64,000 bases of DNA, taken from the NCBI RefSeq assembly GCF_004522105.1, contig NZ_SPUJ01000003.1, positions 682,001 to 746,000 on the forward strand, read 5' to 3'. This DNA is from Nocardioides sp. 1609 (lineage in GTDB: Bacteria; Actinomycetota; Actinomycetes; Propionibacteriales; Nocardioidaceae). The position numbers and the translations under genes were made by a program. This document shows positions 29,722 through 40,188 of the stretch, in pieces (within the stretch, counting starts at the first letter, position 1; each line of letters starts with the position of its first letter). The notes below the pieces were generated by a model that had not been told where the DNA came from, did not search any database, and saw nothing but the letters and a program-made list of their open reading frames with translations.

Positions 29722-31040
29722 TGCTCGTCGGCTCCTTCGACACGCATCACCGAGGTGACGTCGCGGACGATCTCCATGCCCCGCAGGTGCTCCACGGTGG
29801 CGCTGAGCTGGGCGTCGGTGGCGCCGTGCGAGACCAGGACGAGCTGGGCGTCGTCACCGCGGCCGTCCTGGCGCATGGTCTGGATCGACACGTCGTGCTC
29901 GGCGAAGGCCTGCGCGATCGCGGCCAGGACGCCGGCGCGGTCGTCGACGTCGATGCCGACGTGGTAGCGGGTGCGGGTCTCCCCCATCGGCAGCACGGCC
30001 CGGTCGGCGTAGGCCGACTCGCCGACGCCGCGGGTGCCCGCGACCAGGTTGCGGGCCACGGTGACGAGGTCGCCCATCACGGCGCTCGCGGTCGGGGCGC
30101 CCCCGGCGCCGGGCCCGTAGAACATCAGCTGGCCGGCGGCGTCGGACTCGACGAACACGGCGTTGTAGGCCTCGCGGACGCTGGCCAGCGGGTGGCTGCG
30201 CGGGATCATCGCGGGGTGCACGCGGACGGCGACGGTCTCGTCGCCGCCGCCCGGGCCGCCGGGGCCGGGACGGAGCTCACAGATCGCGAGCAGCTTGACG
30301 ACGCACCCCATCTCGCGCGCCGAGGCGATGTCGGCCGCCGTGACGTCGCTGATGCCCTCGCGGTGCACGTCGGCCGCGGTCACCCGGGAGTGGAAGGCGA
30401 GCGAGGCGAGGATGGCGGCCTTCGCGGCGGCGTCGAAACCCTCGACGTCGGCGGTCGGGTCGGCCTCGGCGTACCCGAGGTCCTGGGCCTCCTCGAGCGC
30501 CTCGGCGAACCCGGCCCCCGAGGTGTCCATCTTGTCGAGGATGTAGTTGGTGGTGCCGTTGACGATGCCCAGGACCCGGGTCACGCGGTCGCCGGCCAGC
30601 GACTCGCGCAGCGGGCGCAGGATCGGGATCGCCCCGGCCACGGCGGCCTCGTAGTAGAGGTCGCGGCCGGCCTTCTCGGCGGCCTCGAACAGGGTCGGGC
30701 CGTCCTCGGCCAGCAGCGCCTTGTTGGCGGTGACGACGCTGGCGCCGTGCTCGAGCGCGGAGAGGATCAGGGTGCGGGCCGGCTCGATGCCGCCGATCAC
30801 CTCGACCACCAGGTCGACGTCGTCGCGGGCGACCAGGGCCTCCGCGTCGGTGGTCAGCAGGCCCGCGGGCAGCTCGACGTCGCGCGGTGCGTCGATGCGG
30901 CGCACCGCCACCCCGGCCAGCTCGACCGGTCGACCGACCCGGGCGGCCAGGTCGTCGGCCTGCTCCTCGAGCAGCCGCACCACCTGCGACCCCACGACAC
31001 CGCACCCGAGGATCGCCACCTTCAGCGGCCTGTCACCCAT
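29718..31040 (-). CDS. hom: Homoserine dehydrogenase with ACT domain
   Basis: The 440-aa protein has a Rossmann motif ([19 protein letters not shown]), catalytic regions ([31 protein letters not shown]) and a C-terminal ACT domain ([27 protein letters not shown], about 345-440), which usually gives threonine feedback inhibition. ATG 31040 overlaps the lysA stop as TGATG; an in-frame GTG three bases earlier is possible. It makes homoserine from aspartate semialdehyde. Confidence 0.96.
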   Translation of the reverse strand: MGDRPLKVAILGCGVVGSQVVRLLEEQADDLAARVGRPVELAGVAVRRIDAPRDVELPAGLLTTDAEALVARDDVDLVVEVIGGIEPARTLILSALEHGASVVTANKALLAEDGPTLFEAAEKAGRDLYYEAAVAGAIPILRPLRESLAGDRVTRVLGIVNGTTNYILDKMDTSGAGFAEALEEAQDLGYAEADPTADVEGFDAAAKAAILASLAFHSRVTAADVHREGISDVTAADIASAREMGCVVKLLAICELRPGPGGPGGGDETVAVRVHPAMIPRSHPLASVREAYNAVFVESDAAGQLMFYGPGAGGAPTASAVMGDLVTVARNLVAGTRGVGESAYADRAVLPMGETRTRYHVGIDVDDRAGVLAAIAQAFAEHDVSIQTMRQDGRGDDAQLVLVSHGATDAQLSATVEHLRGMEIVRDVTSVMRVEGADEQ

Positions 31041-32449
31041 CACACACCCACGTCCGTCGCCAGCAAGTCGTCCACAGTCTCGCGCCTCAGGAGGGTCCGC
31101 GCGGCCCCGTCCCGCACCGCGATCACGGGCGGCCGGAGGGCGTGGTTGTAGTTGGAGGCCATCGAGCGGCAGTAGGCGCCGGTGGCCGGGACCGCCAGGA
31201 GGTCACCGGGGGCCACGTCGCCGGGGAGGAACTCGTCGCGGACGACGATGTCACCGGCCTCGCAGTGCTTGCCGACCACCCGGGCCAGCACCGGCGGCGC
31301 GGTCGAGGCGCGGGCCGCGATCGTGCAGGAGTAGTCGGCGTCGTACAGGGCGGTGCGGATGTTGTCGCTCATCCCGCCGTCGACCGAGACGTAGGTGCGC
31401 ACGGCGCCGCCGTCGAGGGCGACGGCCTTCACGGTGCCGACGGTGTAGACGGTGCACATCGACGGACCGACGATCGCGCGGCCGGGCTCGATCGAGAGCC
31501 GCGGCGCCTCGAGGCCGAGCGCGCGGCACTCGTGGGCGACGATCGCGGTCATCTCGGCGGCCAGCTGGGCGGGCTCGGTGGGGTCGTCCTGGGTCGTGTA
31601 GGCGATGCCGAAGCCGCCGCCGAGGTCCATCTCGGGCATGGTGACGCCCAGCCCGGCGTCCGGATCGGCGACCTGGGCGTGCAGGCGGAGGACGCGGCGC
31701 GCGGCGACCTCGAAGCCGGAGGAGTCGAAGATCTGGCTCCCGATGTGGGAGTGCAGCCCGCGCAGCTCGAGCCCCGGGGCGCCCAGCACCCGGCGCACGG
31801 CCTCGAGGGCGTCGCCGCTGGTGATGGAGAACCCGAACTTCTGGTCCTCGTGGGCGGTGGCGATGTACTCGTGGGTGTGCGCCTCGACCCCCGCGGTCAC
31901 CCGGACCATCACGGCCTGGGTGGTGCCGAGGTCGGCGCTGACCTGCGCGAGGCGCTCGATCTCGGCGAAGGAGTCGACCACGATCCGCCCGACGCCGGCC
32001 ACGACCGCGCGGCGCAGCTCGGGGTGCGACTTGTTGTTGCCGTGGTAGCCGATCCGGGACGGGTCGACCCCGGCGCGCAGCGCGACGGTCAGCTCGCCGT
32101 CGGAGCACACGTCGAGGTGCAGGCCCTCCTCGGCGACCCAGGCGGCCACCGCCGTGCAGAGGAACGCCTTGCCGGCGTAGTAGACGTCGTAGTCGGCGAA
32201 CCCGTCGCGGAACGCGCGGGCCCGGGCCCGGAAGTCGTCCTCGTCGAGGACGTAGGCCGGCGTGTTGTGCTCGGCGACCAGGTCGGCCACCGCGACGCCG
32301 CCCACGACGAGGTCGCCGTCGCGCTTGTGGGCGGTGCTGCTCCACAGCGACGGGACCAGGGCGTTGGGGTCGGTGGGGGGCTGCAGCCAGGCGGGACCGC
32401 GCAGTGCTCCGGGCGCGTGCGCCCACCCTGCCTCGTGGGTGGTGCTCAT
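31040..32449 (-). CDS. lysA: Diaminopimelate decarboxylase
   Basis: The 469-aa fold-type III PLP enzyme has Lys 94 in YYAGKAFLC, HSHIGSQIFDSSGF, the glycine-rich phosphate loop MDLGGGFGIAY and EPGRAIVG. It decarboxylates meso-diaminopimelate to lysine. It follows argS by 3 bp, an argS-lysA arrangement known from corynebacteria and relatives. ATG at 32449 gives an N-terminal extension of about 50 residues, common in actinobacteria. Confidence 0.96.
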   Translation of the reverse strand: MSTTHEAGWAHAPGALRGPAWLQPPTDPNALVPSLWSSTAHKRDGDLVVGGVAVADLVAEHNTPAYVLDEDDFRARARAFRDGFADYDVYYAGKAFLCTAVAAWVAEEGLHLDVCSDGELTVALRAGVDPSRIGYHGNNKSHPELRRAVVAGVGRIVVDSFAEIERLAQVSADLGTTQAVMVRVTAGVEAHTHEYIATAHEDQKFGFSITSGDALEAVRRVLGAPGLELRGLHSHIGSQIFDSSGFEVAARRVLRLHAQVADPDAGLGVTMPEMDLGGGFGIAYTTQDDPTEPAQLAAEMTAIVAHECRALGLEAPRLSIEPGRAIVGPSMCTVYTVGTVKAVALDGGAVRTYVSVDGGMSDNIRTALYDADYSCTIAARASTAPPVLARVVGKHCEAGDIVVRDEFLPGDVAPGDLLAVPATGAYCRSMASNYNHALRPPVIAVRDGAARTLLRRETVDDLLATDVGV

Positions 32450-32452
32450 CGA

Positions 32453-34126
32453 CTACATCCGCTCCGGGGCCGAGACGCCCAGCAGGCCGAGGCCGTTGGC
32501 CAGGACCGTCCGGCTCGCGACCACGAGCACCAGCCGTGCCTCGTTGGCCGGTGTCACCGGCTCGTCGCCCTGCGGCAGCATCCGGCACTCCTTCGTGTCG
32601 TACCACCGGTTGAACGTCGCGGCGGTGTCCTCCAGGTAGCGCGCCACCCGGTGCGGCTCGCGCAGCTCGGCGGCGCTGGCGACGACGCGCGGGAACTCCG
32701 CGAGGGCCCGGAGCAGGTCGCGGTCGCGCTCGTGGGCGAGCAGCGCGGGGTCGAAGTCCGCGGGGAGCGCCATGCCGAGGTCGTCGGCGTTCGCCATCAT
32801 CCGGCAGGTGCGGGCGTGGGCGTACTGCACGTAGTGGACCGGGTTGTCGTTCGAGGCCCTGGTGATCTCGGCGACGTCGAGGACGAGCGGCGAGTCGGCC
32901 GGGTAGCGGGCCAGGGAGTAGCGCAGGGCGTCGACGCCGATCACGTCGACGAGCTCCTGGAGCGCGACGATGTTGCCGGCCCGCTTGGAGAGCCGGAGCT
33001 CCTCGCCGTCCTGGAGGATCTTGACCAGTTGGCCGATCAGGACCTCGATGTTGTTGTCGGGGTCGTCGCCGGCGCACGCGGCCATCGCCCGCAGCCGGTT
33101 GACGTAGCCGTGGTGGTCGGCCCCGAGCAGGTAGATGCAGCGGTCGAAGCCGCGTTCGCGCTTGTTGACGTAGTAGGCGGTGTCGCTGGCGAAGTAGGTC
33201 AGCTCGCCGTTGGACCGGATCAGCACCCGGTCCTTGTCGTCGTCGAAGTCGGTGGTGCGCATCCACAGCGCGCCGTCGGCGTCGAAGAGGTGGCCCTGCG
33301 ACCGCAGCTTCTCCACCGCGGCGGCGACGTCGTCGGCGGCGGCGTCGTGCAGGCTGCGCTCGGAGAACCAGACGTCGAAGTGGGTCTGGAAGCCCGCGAG
33401 CTGCTCCTGCTGCTCGGCGAGCTGGAGGGCGTAGCCGGCCTCCCGGAAGGCCACCAGCCGCTCGTCGGCGGGCAGGTCGAGGATCCCGGGGTCGGCGGCG
33501 ACGACCTGCTGGGCGAGGTCGCCGACGTAGTCGCCGTGGTAGCCGTCGTCGGGCACCGGCTCGCCGAGGGCCACCGCCTGGATCGAGGCACCGAAGAGGT
33601 TCATCTGGTTGCCGCGGTCGTTGATGTAGAACTCGCGGGTCACCGTCGCCCCGGCCGCGCTCAGCACCCGGCCGATCGCGTCGCCGAGCACCGCCCACCG
33701 GGTGTGGCCCAGGTGCAGCGGGCCGGTCGGGTTGGCGGAGATGAACTCGACGTTGATCTTCTGCCCGGCCAGCGTCTCGGTGTGCCCGTACGACGCGCCG
33801 GCGGCGACGATGTCGGCCGCGACCTGTCCCTGGGCACCGGCCTCGACGGTGATGTTGAGGAACCCGGGGCCGGCGATGTCGACCTGCGCGACGCCGTCGG
33901 AGGCGCGCAGCCGCTCGGCGACCAGCTCGGCGAGGGCGCGCGGGTTCGTGCCGGCCTTCTTGGCCAGCTGCAGCGCGACGTTCGTGGCGTAGTCGCCGTG
34001 CGACTTGTCCCGGGGTCGCTCCACCGTCACCTCGGCCGGGACGCCGTCGGGCAGGGTGAGCGCACCCTGGTCGACGAGCGACGCCAGGGCGTCGACGACA
34101 GTGGCGGAGAGCTGAGCGGGATTCAC
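32453..34126 (-). CDS. argS: Arginyl-tRNA synthetase
   Basis: The 557-aa class I synthetase starts at GTG 34126. It has an N-terminal additional domain, HIGH motif as HLGH (138-141, in SANPTGPLHLGHTRW), KMSKS-like LRLSKRAGN and the C-terminal helical anticodon domain (YVQYAHARTCRM). It charges tRNA-Arg. Its promoter region is shared with a divergent tRNA-Arg gene 80 bp away. In corynebacteria the argS-lysA operon responds to Arg and Lys. Confidence 0.97.
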   Translation of the reverse strand: MNPAQLSATVVDALASLVDQGALTLPDGVPAEVTVERPRDKSHGDYATNVALQLAKKAGTNPRALAELVAERLRASDGVAQVDIAGPGFLNITVEAGAQGQVAADIVAAGASYGHTETLAGQKINVEFISANPTGPLHLGHTRWAVLGDAIGRVLSAAGATVTREFYINDRGNQMNLFGASIQAVALGEPVPDDGYHGDYVGDLAQQVVAADPGILDLPADERLVAFREAGYALQLAEQQEQLAGFQTHFDVWFSERSLHDAAADDVAAAVEKLRSQGHLFDADGALWMRTTDFDDDKDRVLIRSNGELTYFASDTAYYVNKRERGFDRCIYLLGADHHGYVNRLRAMAACAGDDPDNNIEVLIGQLVKILQDGEELRLSKRAGNIVALQELVDVIGVDALRYSLARYPADSPLVLDVAEITRASNDNPVHYVQYAHARTCRMMANADDLGMALPADFDPALLAHERDRDLLRALAEFPRVVASAAELREPHRVARYLEDTAATFNRWYDTKECRMLPQGDEPVTPANEARLVLVVASRTVLANGLGLLGVSAPERM

Positions 34127-34138
34127 CCCTCAAGCGTA
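34127..34138 (-). promoter_or_regulatory. Leaderless-type -10 hexamer of argS-lysA-hom-thrCB
   Basis: TACGCT (34138-34133 on the minus strand) precedes the GTG of argS by six bases (TGAGGG). No leader peptide or riboswitch can therefore lie before argS if this promoter is the only one. Confidence 0.5.
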
Positions 34139-34177
34139 TCGGCGCGGGCCGGTTTCCCTCTCACCAGTGAGGCCCGG

Positions 34178-34183
34178 TAGTGT
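34178..34183 (+). promoter_or_regulatory. Candidate -10 of tRNA-Arg
   Basis: TAGTGT lies 23 bases before the mature tRNA 5' end, with TTCCCT 18 bases upstream as a weak -35. Confidence 0.4.
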
Positions 34184-34206
34184 CCGCTGGGCGTCGCGAG
34201 ACGCAG

Positions 34207-34279
34207 GCCTCCGTAGCTCAGGGGATAGAGCACTGGTTTCCGGTACCAGGTGTCGCAGGTTCGAATCCTGCCGGAGGCG
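34207..34279 (+). tRNA. tRNA-Arg (anticodon CCG)
   Basis: The cloverleaf is complete: acceptor arms GCCTCCG and CGGAGGC, D-arm GCTCAGGGGATAGAGC, anticodon arm CTGGT-TTCCGGT-ACCAG with CCG at 34240-34242, and T-arm with GGTTCGAATCC. CCG reads CGG, a common Arg codon in this GC-rich genome. CCA is not encoded after the discriminator G. The gene is divergent from argS. Confidence 0.95.
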
Positions 34280-34369
34280 CACACCGCGGCCGAGCCGCAC
34301 GCCGGGTCCGCGTCCCGCCACGACGCGGCCACGCACGAACGGGTGGGCGCCGCGCAGCTGCCGCGGCGT

Positions 34370-34403
34370 GGCCCGCCCGCGGCTGGGCGTTCTCGGGCGG
34401 GTC
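34370..34403 (-). terminator. Hairpin after the LCP gene
   Basis: CCCGCCCG (34372-34379) pairs with CGGGCGGG (34394-34401), extendable by two pairs, seven bases beyond the LCP stop codon. It may serve both the LCP operon and the tRNA. Confidence 0.4.
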
Positions 34404-34410
34404 GGCCCCG

Positions 34411-35307
34411 TCAGCACCGCTCGATCGTCGCGTCCTTGCGGGCGTCGTCTCCGTAGCGGCGCGCGGCGGCCGTGTCGGGCGTGACCACGCTGGCCCCGCC
34501 GATGGTCGCGAAGCCGCCGAGGACGACGCACCCGGTGATCTTGCGGGGGTCGACCTGGGCGACGGCGTGGGCGATCCGGAACAGCTCCCCGGGTCCGAGG
34601 TCGGTGCTGGTGTGCTTCATGACCGAGAGCACGCCCCGCTCGATGAAGCCGGGACGGGCGGCCCGCTCGGCGATCCTGGCCTGGATGCCCCGCAGCACCC
34701 GCTGCTGGTTGGCGGAGCGGTCGAAGTCGCCCCCGGGCAGCGCCTTGCGGACCCGGGAGAACGCGGTGGCACCCTGGCCGTTGAGCTCGAGGCGTCCCTC
34801 CTCGAAGCCCTTCGGCCGGATGTAGGGGTCGGAGAACTGGCGCGGGTTGACGACCGTGATCCCGCCGATGTCGTCGACCATGGCGGCCATGAACTCGAAC
34901 CGCGTCACGAAGACGTAGTCGGGCTCGATGCCGACCAGCTCGCCGACGGTCTCGCCGAGGAGCTGCGGTCCTCCGTAGTAGAGGGCGGCGTTGATGCGGT
35001 CGGAACCGCGCCCCGGGATCGAGACGTAGGAGTCACGCGGGATGCCGATCGACGTGGCCGCGCCGGTGCGGGTGTTCATGCCGACCAGCTGCAGCGCGTC
35101 GCCGCGGACCCGGGTCATGTCCTCCCCGACCCGGGCGTCGGAGCCGACCGCCAGGATCCAGACCATGTCGTCCTCGAGCGCCACCCCCTCGGCGTGCTCG
35201 AACTTCACCAGCGTGGCCTGGGCGACCGCGACCTGGGAGTCCGGGACGAGGAGGCCCACGGTGACGAGCACGGCGAGCAACGAGGCCCACCTCTTCGTGC
35301 GGCCCAT
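34411..35307 (-). CDS. LytR-CpsA-Psr (LCP) family protein
   Basis: The 298-aa protein has an N-terminal signal anchor (about 8-30) and an extracellular LCP domain: [30 protein letters not shown] (Arg-Asp pair that binds pyrophosphate), [37 protein letters not shown] enzymes move undecaprenyl-linked polymers onto peptidoglycan. ATG 35307 overlaps the upstream lipoprotein stop (TGATG). A WecA-like enzyme elsewhere in the window could supply the linkage unit. Confidence 0.93.
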   Translation of the reverse strand: MGRTKRWASLLAVLVTVGLLVPDSQVAVAQATLVKFEHAEGVALEDDMVWILAVGSDARVGEDMTRVRGDALQLVGMNTRTGAATSIGIPRDSYVSIPGRGSDRINAALYYGGPQLLGETVGELVGIEPDYVFVTRFEFMAAMVDDIGGITVVNPRQFSDPYIRPKGFEEGRLELNGQGATAFSRVRKALPGGDFDRSANQQRVLRGIQARIAERAARPGFIERGVLSVMKHTSTDLGPGELFRIAHAVAQVDPRKITGCVVLGGFATIGGASVVTPDTAAARRYGDDARKDATIERC

Positions 35308-35912
35308 CAGACGCGTCCCCTCGCGACGTCGTAGCCGAAGACCTTCCAGGCGCCGCGCTCCAGGGTCAGGAAGAGCGAGCCGGTGACCCGGTCGCGGCGG
35401 ACGTCGCCGTCGGTCCCGGTGATCTGGAGCCCGAGGTGGACGTGGGCGGTCGCGGCCGCCGCCCGGCCACTGCGCGCCAGCGCGTCGACGCGGACCCGCC
35501 GCGCCGTCATCTCGACGGTGTCGACCGACTCGCCCAGCCCGGCGTTGGTCATCAGCCGGCGGTCGGCCGCGGCGCGCTCGCGAGCCCCGGAGGTGAACGA
35601 GGCGAACGCGCCGTCGAAGTCGGTGCGCGGGTAGTCACCGCCGTACGCACCGTCGATCCAGGCGTCCACGGCCGCGCTGACGTCGGTGCGGAGGGTGTCG
35701 CGGGCCGCCCGCGGGAGCCTCCCGGTCACGGTGCCGAGCGATGCCTTCGTGGTGAGCGGCGCGGCCGCCCCGGACGGCGTCGCGGACGACGAGGTGGTGG
35801 CCGGCCCGGGCTCGTCGTCGCCCGAGCAACCGACCAGCACCGGGCCGATCAGGAGTCCGGTCGCGGCCAGGGCGGCGAGCCGCGCTCGGCGGTGGCGGCG
35901 GGGTTCGGTCAT
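35307..35912 (-). CDS. Lipoprotein with predicted NTF2-like domain
   Basis: The 201-aa protein has a twin-Arg-like basic start ([13 protein letters not shown]), a hydrophobic core and lipobox LVGC, then a Ser/Thr/Pro linker. The mature part ([28 protein letters not shown] ... [22 protein letters not shown]) has the look of an NTF2-like or SnoaL-like beta-sheet domain, ending in a Trp-Lys-Val strand. It is coupled to the LCP gene, so a role in wall polymer attachment is possible. No firm family. Confidence 0.78.
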   Translation of the reverse strand: MTEPRRHRRARLAALAATGLLIGPVLVGCSGDDEPGPATTSSSATPSGAAAPLTTKASLGTVTGRLPRAARDTLRTDVSAAVDAWIDGAYGGDYPRTDFDGAFASFTSGARERAAADRRLMTNAGLGESVDTVEMTARRVRVDALARSGRAAAATAHVHLGLQITGTDGDVRRDRVTGSLFLTLERGAWKVFGYDVARGRV

Positions 35913-36028
35913 GGTGGAGCGGCTCCCAGGATAGGTCGGCGGTGGGCGGACGAGCCCTCGTGCTGTGGCTCCGGTAACAGGGTGCACGAAAGACCACTAC
36001 CTGACGCGCATTTGCTGGCGTGTGGGTC

Positions 36029-36039
36029 TAGCCTTGACA
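36029..36039 (+). promoter_or_regulatory. Candidate kgd promoter elements
   Basis: Two readings overlap: TAGCCT at 36029-36034 as a -10, or a perfect -35 TTGACA at 36034-36039 with weak TCATCT 16 bases on. Either gives a leader of about 20-50 nt before the GTG at 36087, which has AGAGG upstream. Confidence 0.35.
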
Positions 36040-36086
36040 GCACCCATCATGCCGGTCATCTCACCTTGGAAGAGGCGAACCCAGTC

Positions 36087-39000
36087 GTGCCGCAGTCGTC
36101 AGGCCCGTCCACCAGCTCCACCGAACCCTCCGACAGCGATTTCGGCGCCAACGAGTGGCTCGTCGAGGCGATGCGTGAGCAGTACGACGCCGACCCGTCG
36201 AGCGTCGACCCGACCTGGGTCGCCTACTTCAAGGACGGCGGCGACCCCACCGCCGGCGCCACGGGCAGCACCAACGGGACGTCGAACGGCACGTCCGCCC
36301 CGGTGAGGACCGCCCCCGCCCCGAGGACCGAGGCCAAGACCGAGGCCAAGACCGAGGCCAGGACCGAGACGAGGACCGAGCCGGCGAAGGCCCAGCCGGC
36401 GAAGGCCGAGGCCGCGCCGAGGTCCGAGCCCCGCCCGGCCACGAAGGCCTCCGAGCCCGCGAAGGCGACGAGCAACCCCACGCCCAAGGAGTCGAAGCCG
36501 ACCGAGCGGTCGGCGGCGACCGACCAGCCGACCTACACCGTGCTCCGCGGTGCCCCCGCCCGCACGGTGGCCAACATGGACGCCTCGCTGACCGTGCCGA
36601 CCGCGACGTCGGTCCGCTCGGTGCCGGTCAAGCTGCTGTGGGACAACCGGATCGTCATCAACAGCCACCTCGCCCGGGCCCGCGGCGGCAAGGTCTCCTT
36701 CACCCACCTCATCGGCTACGCCCTGGTGCGTGCGCTGACCTCGATGCCGGAGATGAACGTCGGCTTCGAGGTCGTCGACGGCAAGCCGAACCTCGTCACC
36801 CCGGCCCACGTCAACCTCGGCCTGGCCATCGACGTGCCGAAGCCCGACGGCAGCCGCCAGCTGCTCGTGCCGTCGATCAAGGCCGCCGAGGACATGGACT
36901 TCGCCGGCTTCTGGACCGCCTACGAGGAGATCGTGCGCAAGGCGCGCGACAACAAGCTCACCGTCGCCGACTTCCAGGGCACCTCGATCAGCCTCACGAA
37001 CCCCGGCGGCATCGGCACGGTGCACTCGGTGCCCCGCCTGATGGCCGGGCAGGGCGCGATCATCGGCGTCGGCGCGATGGAGTACCCCGCCGAGTGGCAG
37101 GGCGCCTCGGAGGAGGTGATCGCCCGCAACGGCATCAGCAAGGTCATGACGCTGACCTCGACCTACGACCACCGTGTCATCCAGGGTGCGCAGTCGGGTG
37201 AGTTCCTCAAGCGGCTGCACCAGCTGCTGCTCGGGGCCGACGGCTTCTACGACGACATCTTCCGCTCGCTGCGCATCCCCTACGAGCCGATCCGCTGGAA
37301 CAACGACATCGCGACGTCGCACGACGACGAGATCGACAAGCAGGCCCGGATCCTCGAGCTGATCCACGCCTACCGGGTCCGCGGCCACATGATGGCCGAC
37401 ACCGACCCGCTCGAGTACCGCCAGCGCAGCCACCCCGACCTGCAGATCGAGTCGCACGGGCTGACCCTGTGGGACCTCGACCGCGAGTTCCCCACCGGCT
37501 CCTTCGGCGGCGAGGGACGGCGGTTCATGAAGCTGCGCCACATCCTCGGGATCCTGCGCGACTCCTACTGCCGCACCACCGGCATCGAGTACATGCACAT
37601 CATGGACCCCGCCCAGCGGCGCTGGATCCAGGAGCGGGTGGAGCTCCCGCACGAGAAGACCCCGCGCAAGGAGCAGCTGCGCATCCTGCTCAAGCTCAAC
37701 CAGGCCGAGGCGTTCGAGACGTTCCTGCAGACCAAGTTCGTCGGGCAGAAGCGCTTCAGCCTCGAGGGCGGCGAGACCACGATCCCGGTCATCGACGAGA
37801 TCTGCGAGGCCGCCGCCGCAGCCGACCTCGACGAGGTCACCATCGGGATGGCCCACCGCGGCCGGCTCAACGTGCTCGCCAACATCGTGAGCAAGAAGTA
37901 CAGCCAGATCTTCCGCGAGTTCGAGGGCAACATCGACCCGCGCACCGTGCAGGGCTCGGGCGACGTGAAGTACCACCTCGGTGCCGAGGGCGAGTTCGTC
38001 GCCGGCTCCGGGGACACCATCAAGGTGTCGGTGGCCGCCAACCCGTCGCACCTCGAGGCCGTCGACCCGGTGCTGGAGGGCATCGCGCGCGCCAAGCAGG
38101 ACGTCCTCGACCGGGGCAACGAGTACCCCGTGCTGCCGCTCCTCGTGCACGGCGACGCCGCGTTCGCCGGCCAGGGCGTGGTCGCCGAGACGCTCAACCT
38201 CAGCCAGCTGCGTGGCTACCGCACCGGCGGCACGATCCACGTCGTCGTCAACAACCAGGTCGGGTTCACCACCTCCCCCGGCTCGTCGCGCTCCTCGCTC
38301 TACTGCACCGACGTCGCCCGGATGGTCCAGGCGCCGATCTTCCACGTCAACGGCGACGACCCCGAGGCCTGCATCCGGGTCGCCCAGCTCGCCTTCGAGT
38401 ACCGCCAGGCGTTCAAGAAGGACGTCGTCATCGACCTCGTCTGCTACCGCCGCCGCGGTCACAACGAGGGCGACGACCCGTCGTACACGCAGCCGCTGAT
38501 GTACGACCTTATCGAGCAGAAGCGCTCGGTGCGCAAGCTCTACACCGAGTCGCTCATCGGTCGCGGTGACATCACGATCGAGGAGGCCGAGCAGGTGCTG
38601 GCCGACTACCAGCAGCAGCTCGAGCGGGTCTTCACCGAGGTGAAGGAGGCCTCCTCCCAGCCGTCGGAGTGGACCACGGTCCCCGACTACCCGGACAAGC
38701 CGGCCGCCGAGACCACCACGGCGATCCCGATGGAGTGCCTGAAGCGGATCTCGGACGCCTACGTCACTCCCCCCGACGGTTTCACCGTGCACCCGAAGGT
38801 GATGCCGCAGCTGCAGCGGCGCGCCACCGCGATCACCGAGGGACCGATCGACTGGGGCACCGGCGAGATCCTGGCGTTCGGCTCGCTGCTGATGGACGGC
38901 CGTCCGGTCCGCCTCGCCGGCCAGGACTCGCGCCGCGGCACGTTCGTCTCGCGGTTCGCCACGATCATCGACCGCAAGAACGCCGACGAGTGGACGCCGC

Positions 39001-39866
39001 TTTCCTCCCTCACCGAGGACCAGGGCCGCTTCTACGTCTACGACTCGCTCCTCTCCGAGTACGCCGCCCTCGGCTTCGAGTACGGCTACTCGGTGGCCCG
39101 CCCCGAGGCGCTGACGCTGTGGGAGGCCCAGTTCGGCGACTTCGTCAACGGCGCCCAGACCGTCATCGACGAGTTCATCTCCGCCGGCGAGACCAAGTGG
39201 CGCCAGCAGTCGGGCGTCGTCCTGCTGCTCCCCCACGGCTACGAGGGCCAGGGCCCCGACCACTCCTCGGCGCGGATCGAGCGGTTCATGCAGATGGCCG
39301 CCGACGACGCGTTCGTGGTGGCCCAGCCGTCGACGCCGGCGTCGTACTTCCACCTGCTGCGCCGCCAGGCGCTGGGTGAGGCGCACCGGCCGCTCATCGT
39401 CTTCACGCCGAAGTCGATGCTCAAGCGCAAGGAGGCGGCCTCGCAGCCGTCCGACTTCACCGAGGGCACGTTCCGGCCGTTCATCAGTGACGCGGGCGCC
39501 GACCAGGACAAGGTCGACACCCTGCTGCTCTGCTCGGGCCGGGTCACCTGGGACCTGATGGTCGAGCGCGCCAAGCGCGAGAACCCCGAGCGGTTCGCGA
39601 TCGCGCGGATCGAGCAGCTCTACCCGCGCCCGGTCGACGAGATCAAGGCCGAGATCGCCCGCTTCCCGCACCTGAAGGCGGTCCGCTGGGTGCAGGACGA
39701 GCCCGAGAACATGGGGCCGTGGCCGCACTACGCGCTCAACGTGTGGGCCGACCTGGACGCGCGGGTCGAGGGCGTCACGCGCCCGCAGTCGTCCTCGCCG
39801 TCGGTGGGCACGGTCAAGCGGCACCTGGCCGAGCAGAAGGAGCTCCTCGAGCGCGCCTTCGCCTGA
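36087..39866 (+). CDS. kgd: Multifunctional 2-oxoglutarate decarboxylase/dehydrogenase E1-E2 (Kgd/OdhA type)
   Basis: The 1259-aa protein starts at GTG 36087. Residues 1-45 form the conserved N-terminal segment ([20 protein letters not shown]). Residues about 70-145 are a Lys/Glu/Ala/Pro linker with EAKT repeats. An E2-like acyltransferase domain follows without a lipoyl domain (catalytic His 362 in TYDHRVIQG), then a thiamine-diphosphate E1 ([50 protein letters not shown]). It converts 2-oxoglutarate to succinyl-CoA together with external lipoyl partners, or to succinate semialdehyde, and in relatives is inhibited by GarA. Confidence 0.97.
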   Translation: MPQSSGPSTSSTEPSDSDFGANEWLVEAMREQYDADPSSVDPTWVAYFKDGGDPTAGATGSTNGTSNGTSAPVRTAPAPRTEAKTEAKTEARTETRTEPAKAQPAKAEAAPRSEPRPATKASEPAKATSNPTPKESKPTERSAATDQPTYTVLRGAPARTVANMDASLTVPTATSVRSVPVKLLWDNRIVINSHLARARGGKVSFTHLIGYALVRALTSMPEMNVGFEVVDGKPNLVTPAHVNLGLAIDVPKPDGSRQLLVPSIKAAEDMDFAGFWTAYEEIVRKARDNKLTVADFQGTSISLTNPGGIGTVHSVPRLMAGQGAIIGVGAMEYPAEWQGASEEVIARNGISKVMTLTSTYDHRVIQGAQSGEFLKRLHQLLLGADGFYDDIFRSLRIPYEPIRWNNDIATSHDDEIDKQARILELIHAYRVRGHMMADTDPLEYRQRSHPDLQIESHGLTLWDLDREFPTGSFGGEGRRFMKLRHILGILRDSYCRTTGIEYMHIMDPAQRRWIQERVELPHEKTPRKEQLRILLKLNQAEAFETFLQTKFVGQKRFSLEGGETTIPVIDEICEAAAAADLDEVTIGMAHRGRLNVLANIVSKKYSQIFREFEGNIDPRTVQGSGDVKYHLGAEGEFVAGSGDTIKVSVAANPSHLEAVDPVLEGIARAKQDVLDRGNEYPVLPLLVHGDAAFAGQGVVAETLNLSQLRGYRTGGTIHVVVNNQVGFTTSPGSSRSSLYCTDVARMVQAPIFHVNGDDPEACIRVAQLAFEYRQAFKKDVVIDLVCYRRRGHNEGDDPSYTQPLMYDLIEQKRSVRKLYTESLIGRGDITIEEAEQVLADYQQQLERVFTEVKEASSQPSEWTTVPDYPDKPAAETTTAIPMECLKRISDAYVTPPDGFTVHPKVMPQLQRRATAITEGPIDWGTGEILAFGSLLMDGRPVRLAGQDSRRGTFVSRFATIIDRKNADEWTPLSSLTEDQGRFYVYDSLLSEYAALGFEYGYSVARPEALTLWEAQFGDFVNGAQTVIDEFISAGETKWRQQSGVVLLLPHGYEGQGPDHSSARIERFMQMAADDAFVVAQPSTPASYFHLLRRQALGEAHRPLIVFTPKSMLKRKEAASQPSDFTEGTFRPFISDAGADQDKVDTLLLCSGRVTWDLMVERAKRENPERFAIARIEQLYPRPVDEIKAEIARFPHLKAVRWVQDEPENMGPWPHYALNVWADLDARVEGVTRPQSSSPSVGTVKRHLAEQKELLERAFA

Positions 39867-39881
39867 CCCGGACCACCCGGC

Positions 39882-39916
39882 CGTGGCCGCCCTCGCCCCT
39901 GGCGACGGCGGCCACG
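39882..39916 (+). terminator. Two-tier hairpin after kgd
   Basis: A ten-base-pair stem (39882-39891 with 39907-39916), one mismatch, then five more pairs around a CCT loop, starting 16 bp after kgd. No T-run. Confidence 0.6.
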
Positions 39917-39999
39917 TCCGCGACCAGCCGGTCGGCGCCGGGCCCACGGGGGTCCGGAGGTGCGACGTGGCCGCGTCGCCACCCCGTCGGGACCGCGCC

Positions 40000-40011
40000 T
40001 AGGCTCGGAGC
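40000..40011 (+). promoter_or_regulatory. Leaderless-type -10 hexamer
   Basis: TAGGCT at 40000-40005 is six bases before the ATG at 40012. The intervening CGGAGC could also act as a weak SD. Confidence 0.5.
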
Positions 40012-40188
40012 ATGTACTTCACCGACCGGGGCATCGAGGAGCTGGACAAGCGGCGCGGCGACGAGGAGGTCACCCTCGCGTGGGTCGCGGAGCAGCTGCA
40101 GGCCTTCACCGACGCCCACCCCGAGTTCGAGACGGCCGTCGAGCGGTTCGCGACCTGGTTGGCCCGCCTCGACGACCCGGAGGACTGA
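40012..40188 (+). CDS. DUF6104 small protein
   Basis: The 58-aa acidic protein reads MYFTDRGIEELDKRRGDEEV, then an amphipathic helical stretch ending ATWLARLDDPED. It matches the DUF6104 family seen downstream of kgd in Streptomyces and relatives. It has no Cys, signal or membrane segment, so it is probably a cytosolic helical protein. Constant position beside kgd hints at a functional link with 2-oxoglutarate metabolism, which is unproven. Confidence 0.85.
   Translation: MYFTDRGIEELDKRRGDEEVTLAWVAEQLQAFTDAHPEFETAVERFATWLARLDDPED

Noticed and set aside
30887..34180. A 1097-codon plus-strand frame opposite argS and lysA.
   Set aside because: Composition is typical of a shadow frame, while the minus strand encodes clear ArgS and LysA.
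34280..34410. A possible second tRNA after tRNA-Arg.
   Set aside because: No T-arm GGTTCRANYCC or matching acceptor arms are present in this stretch.
36099..39947. A 1280-codon minus-strand frame opposite kgd.
   Set aside because: It is the complement of well-conserved kgd coding sequence and shows no recognisable motif or start signal.
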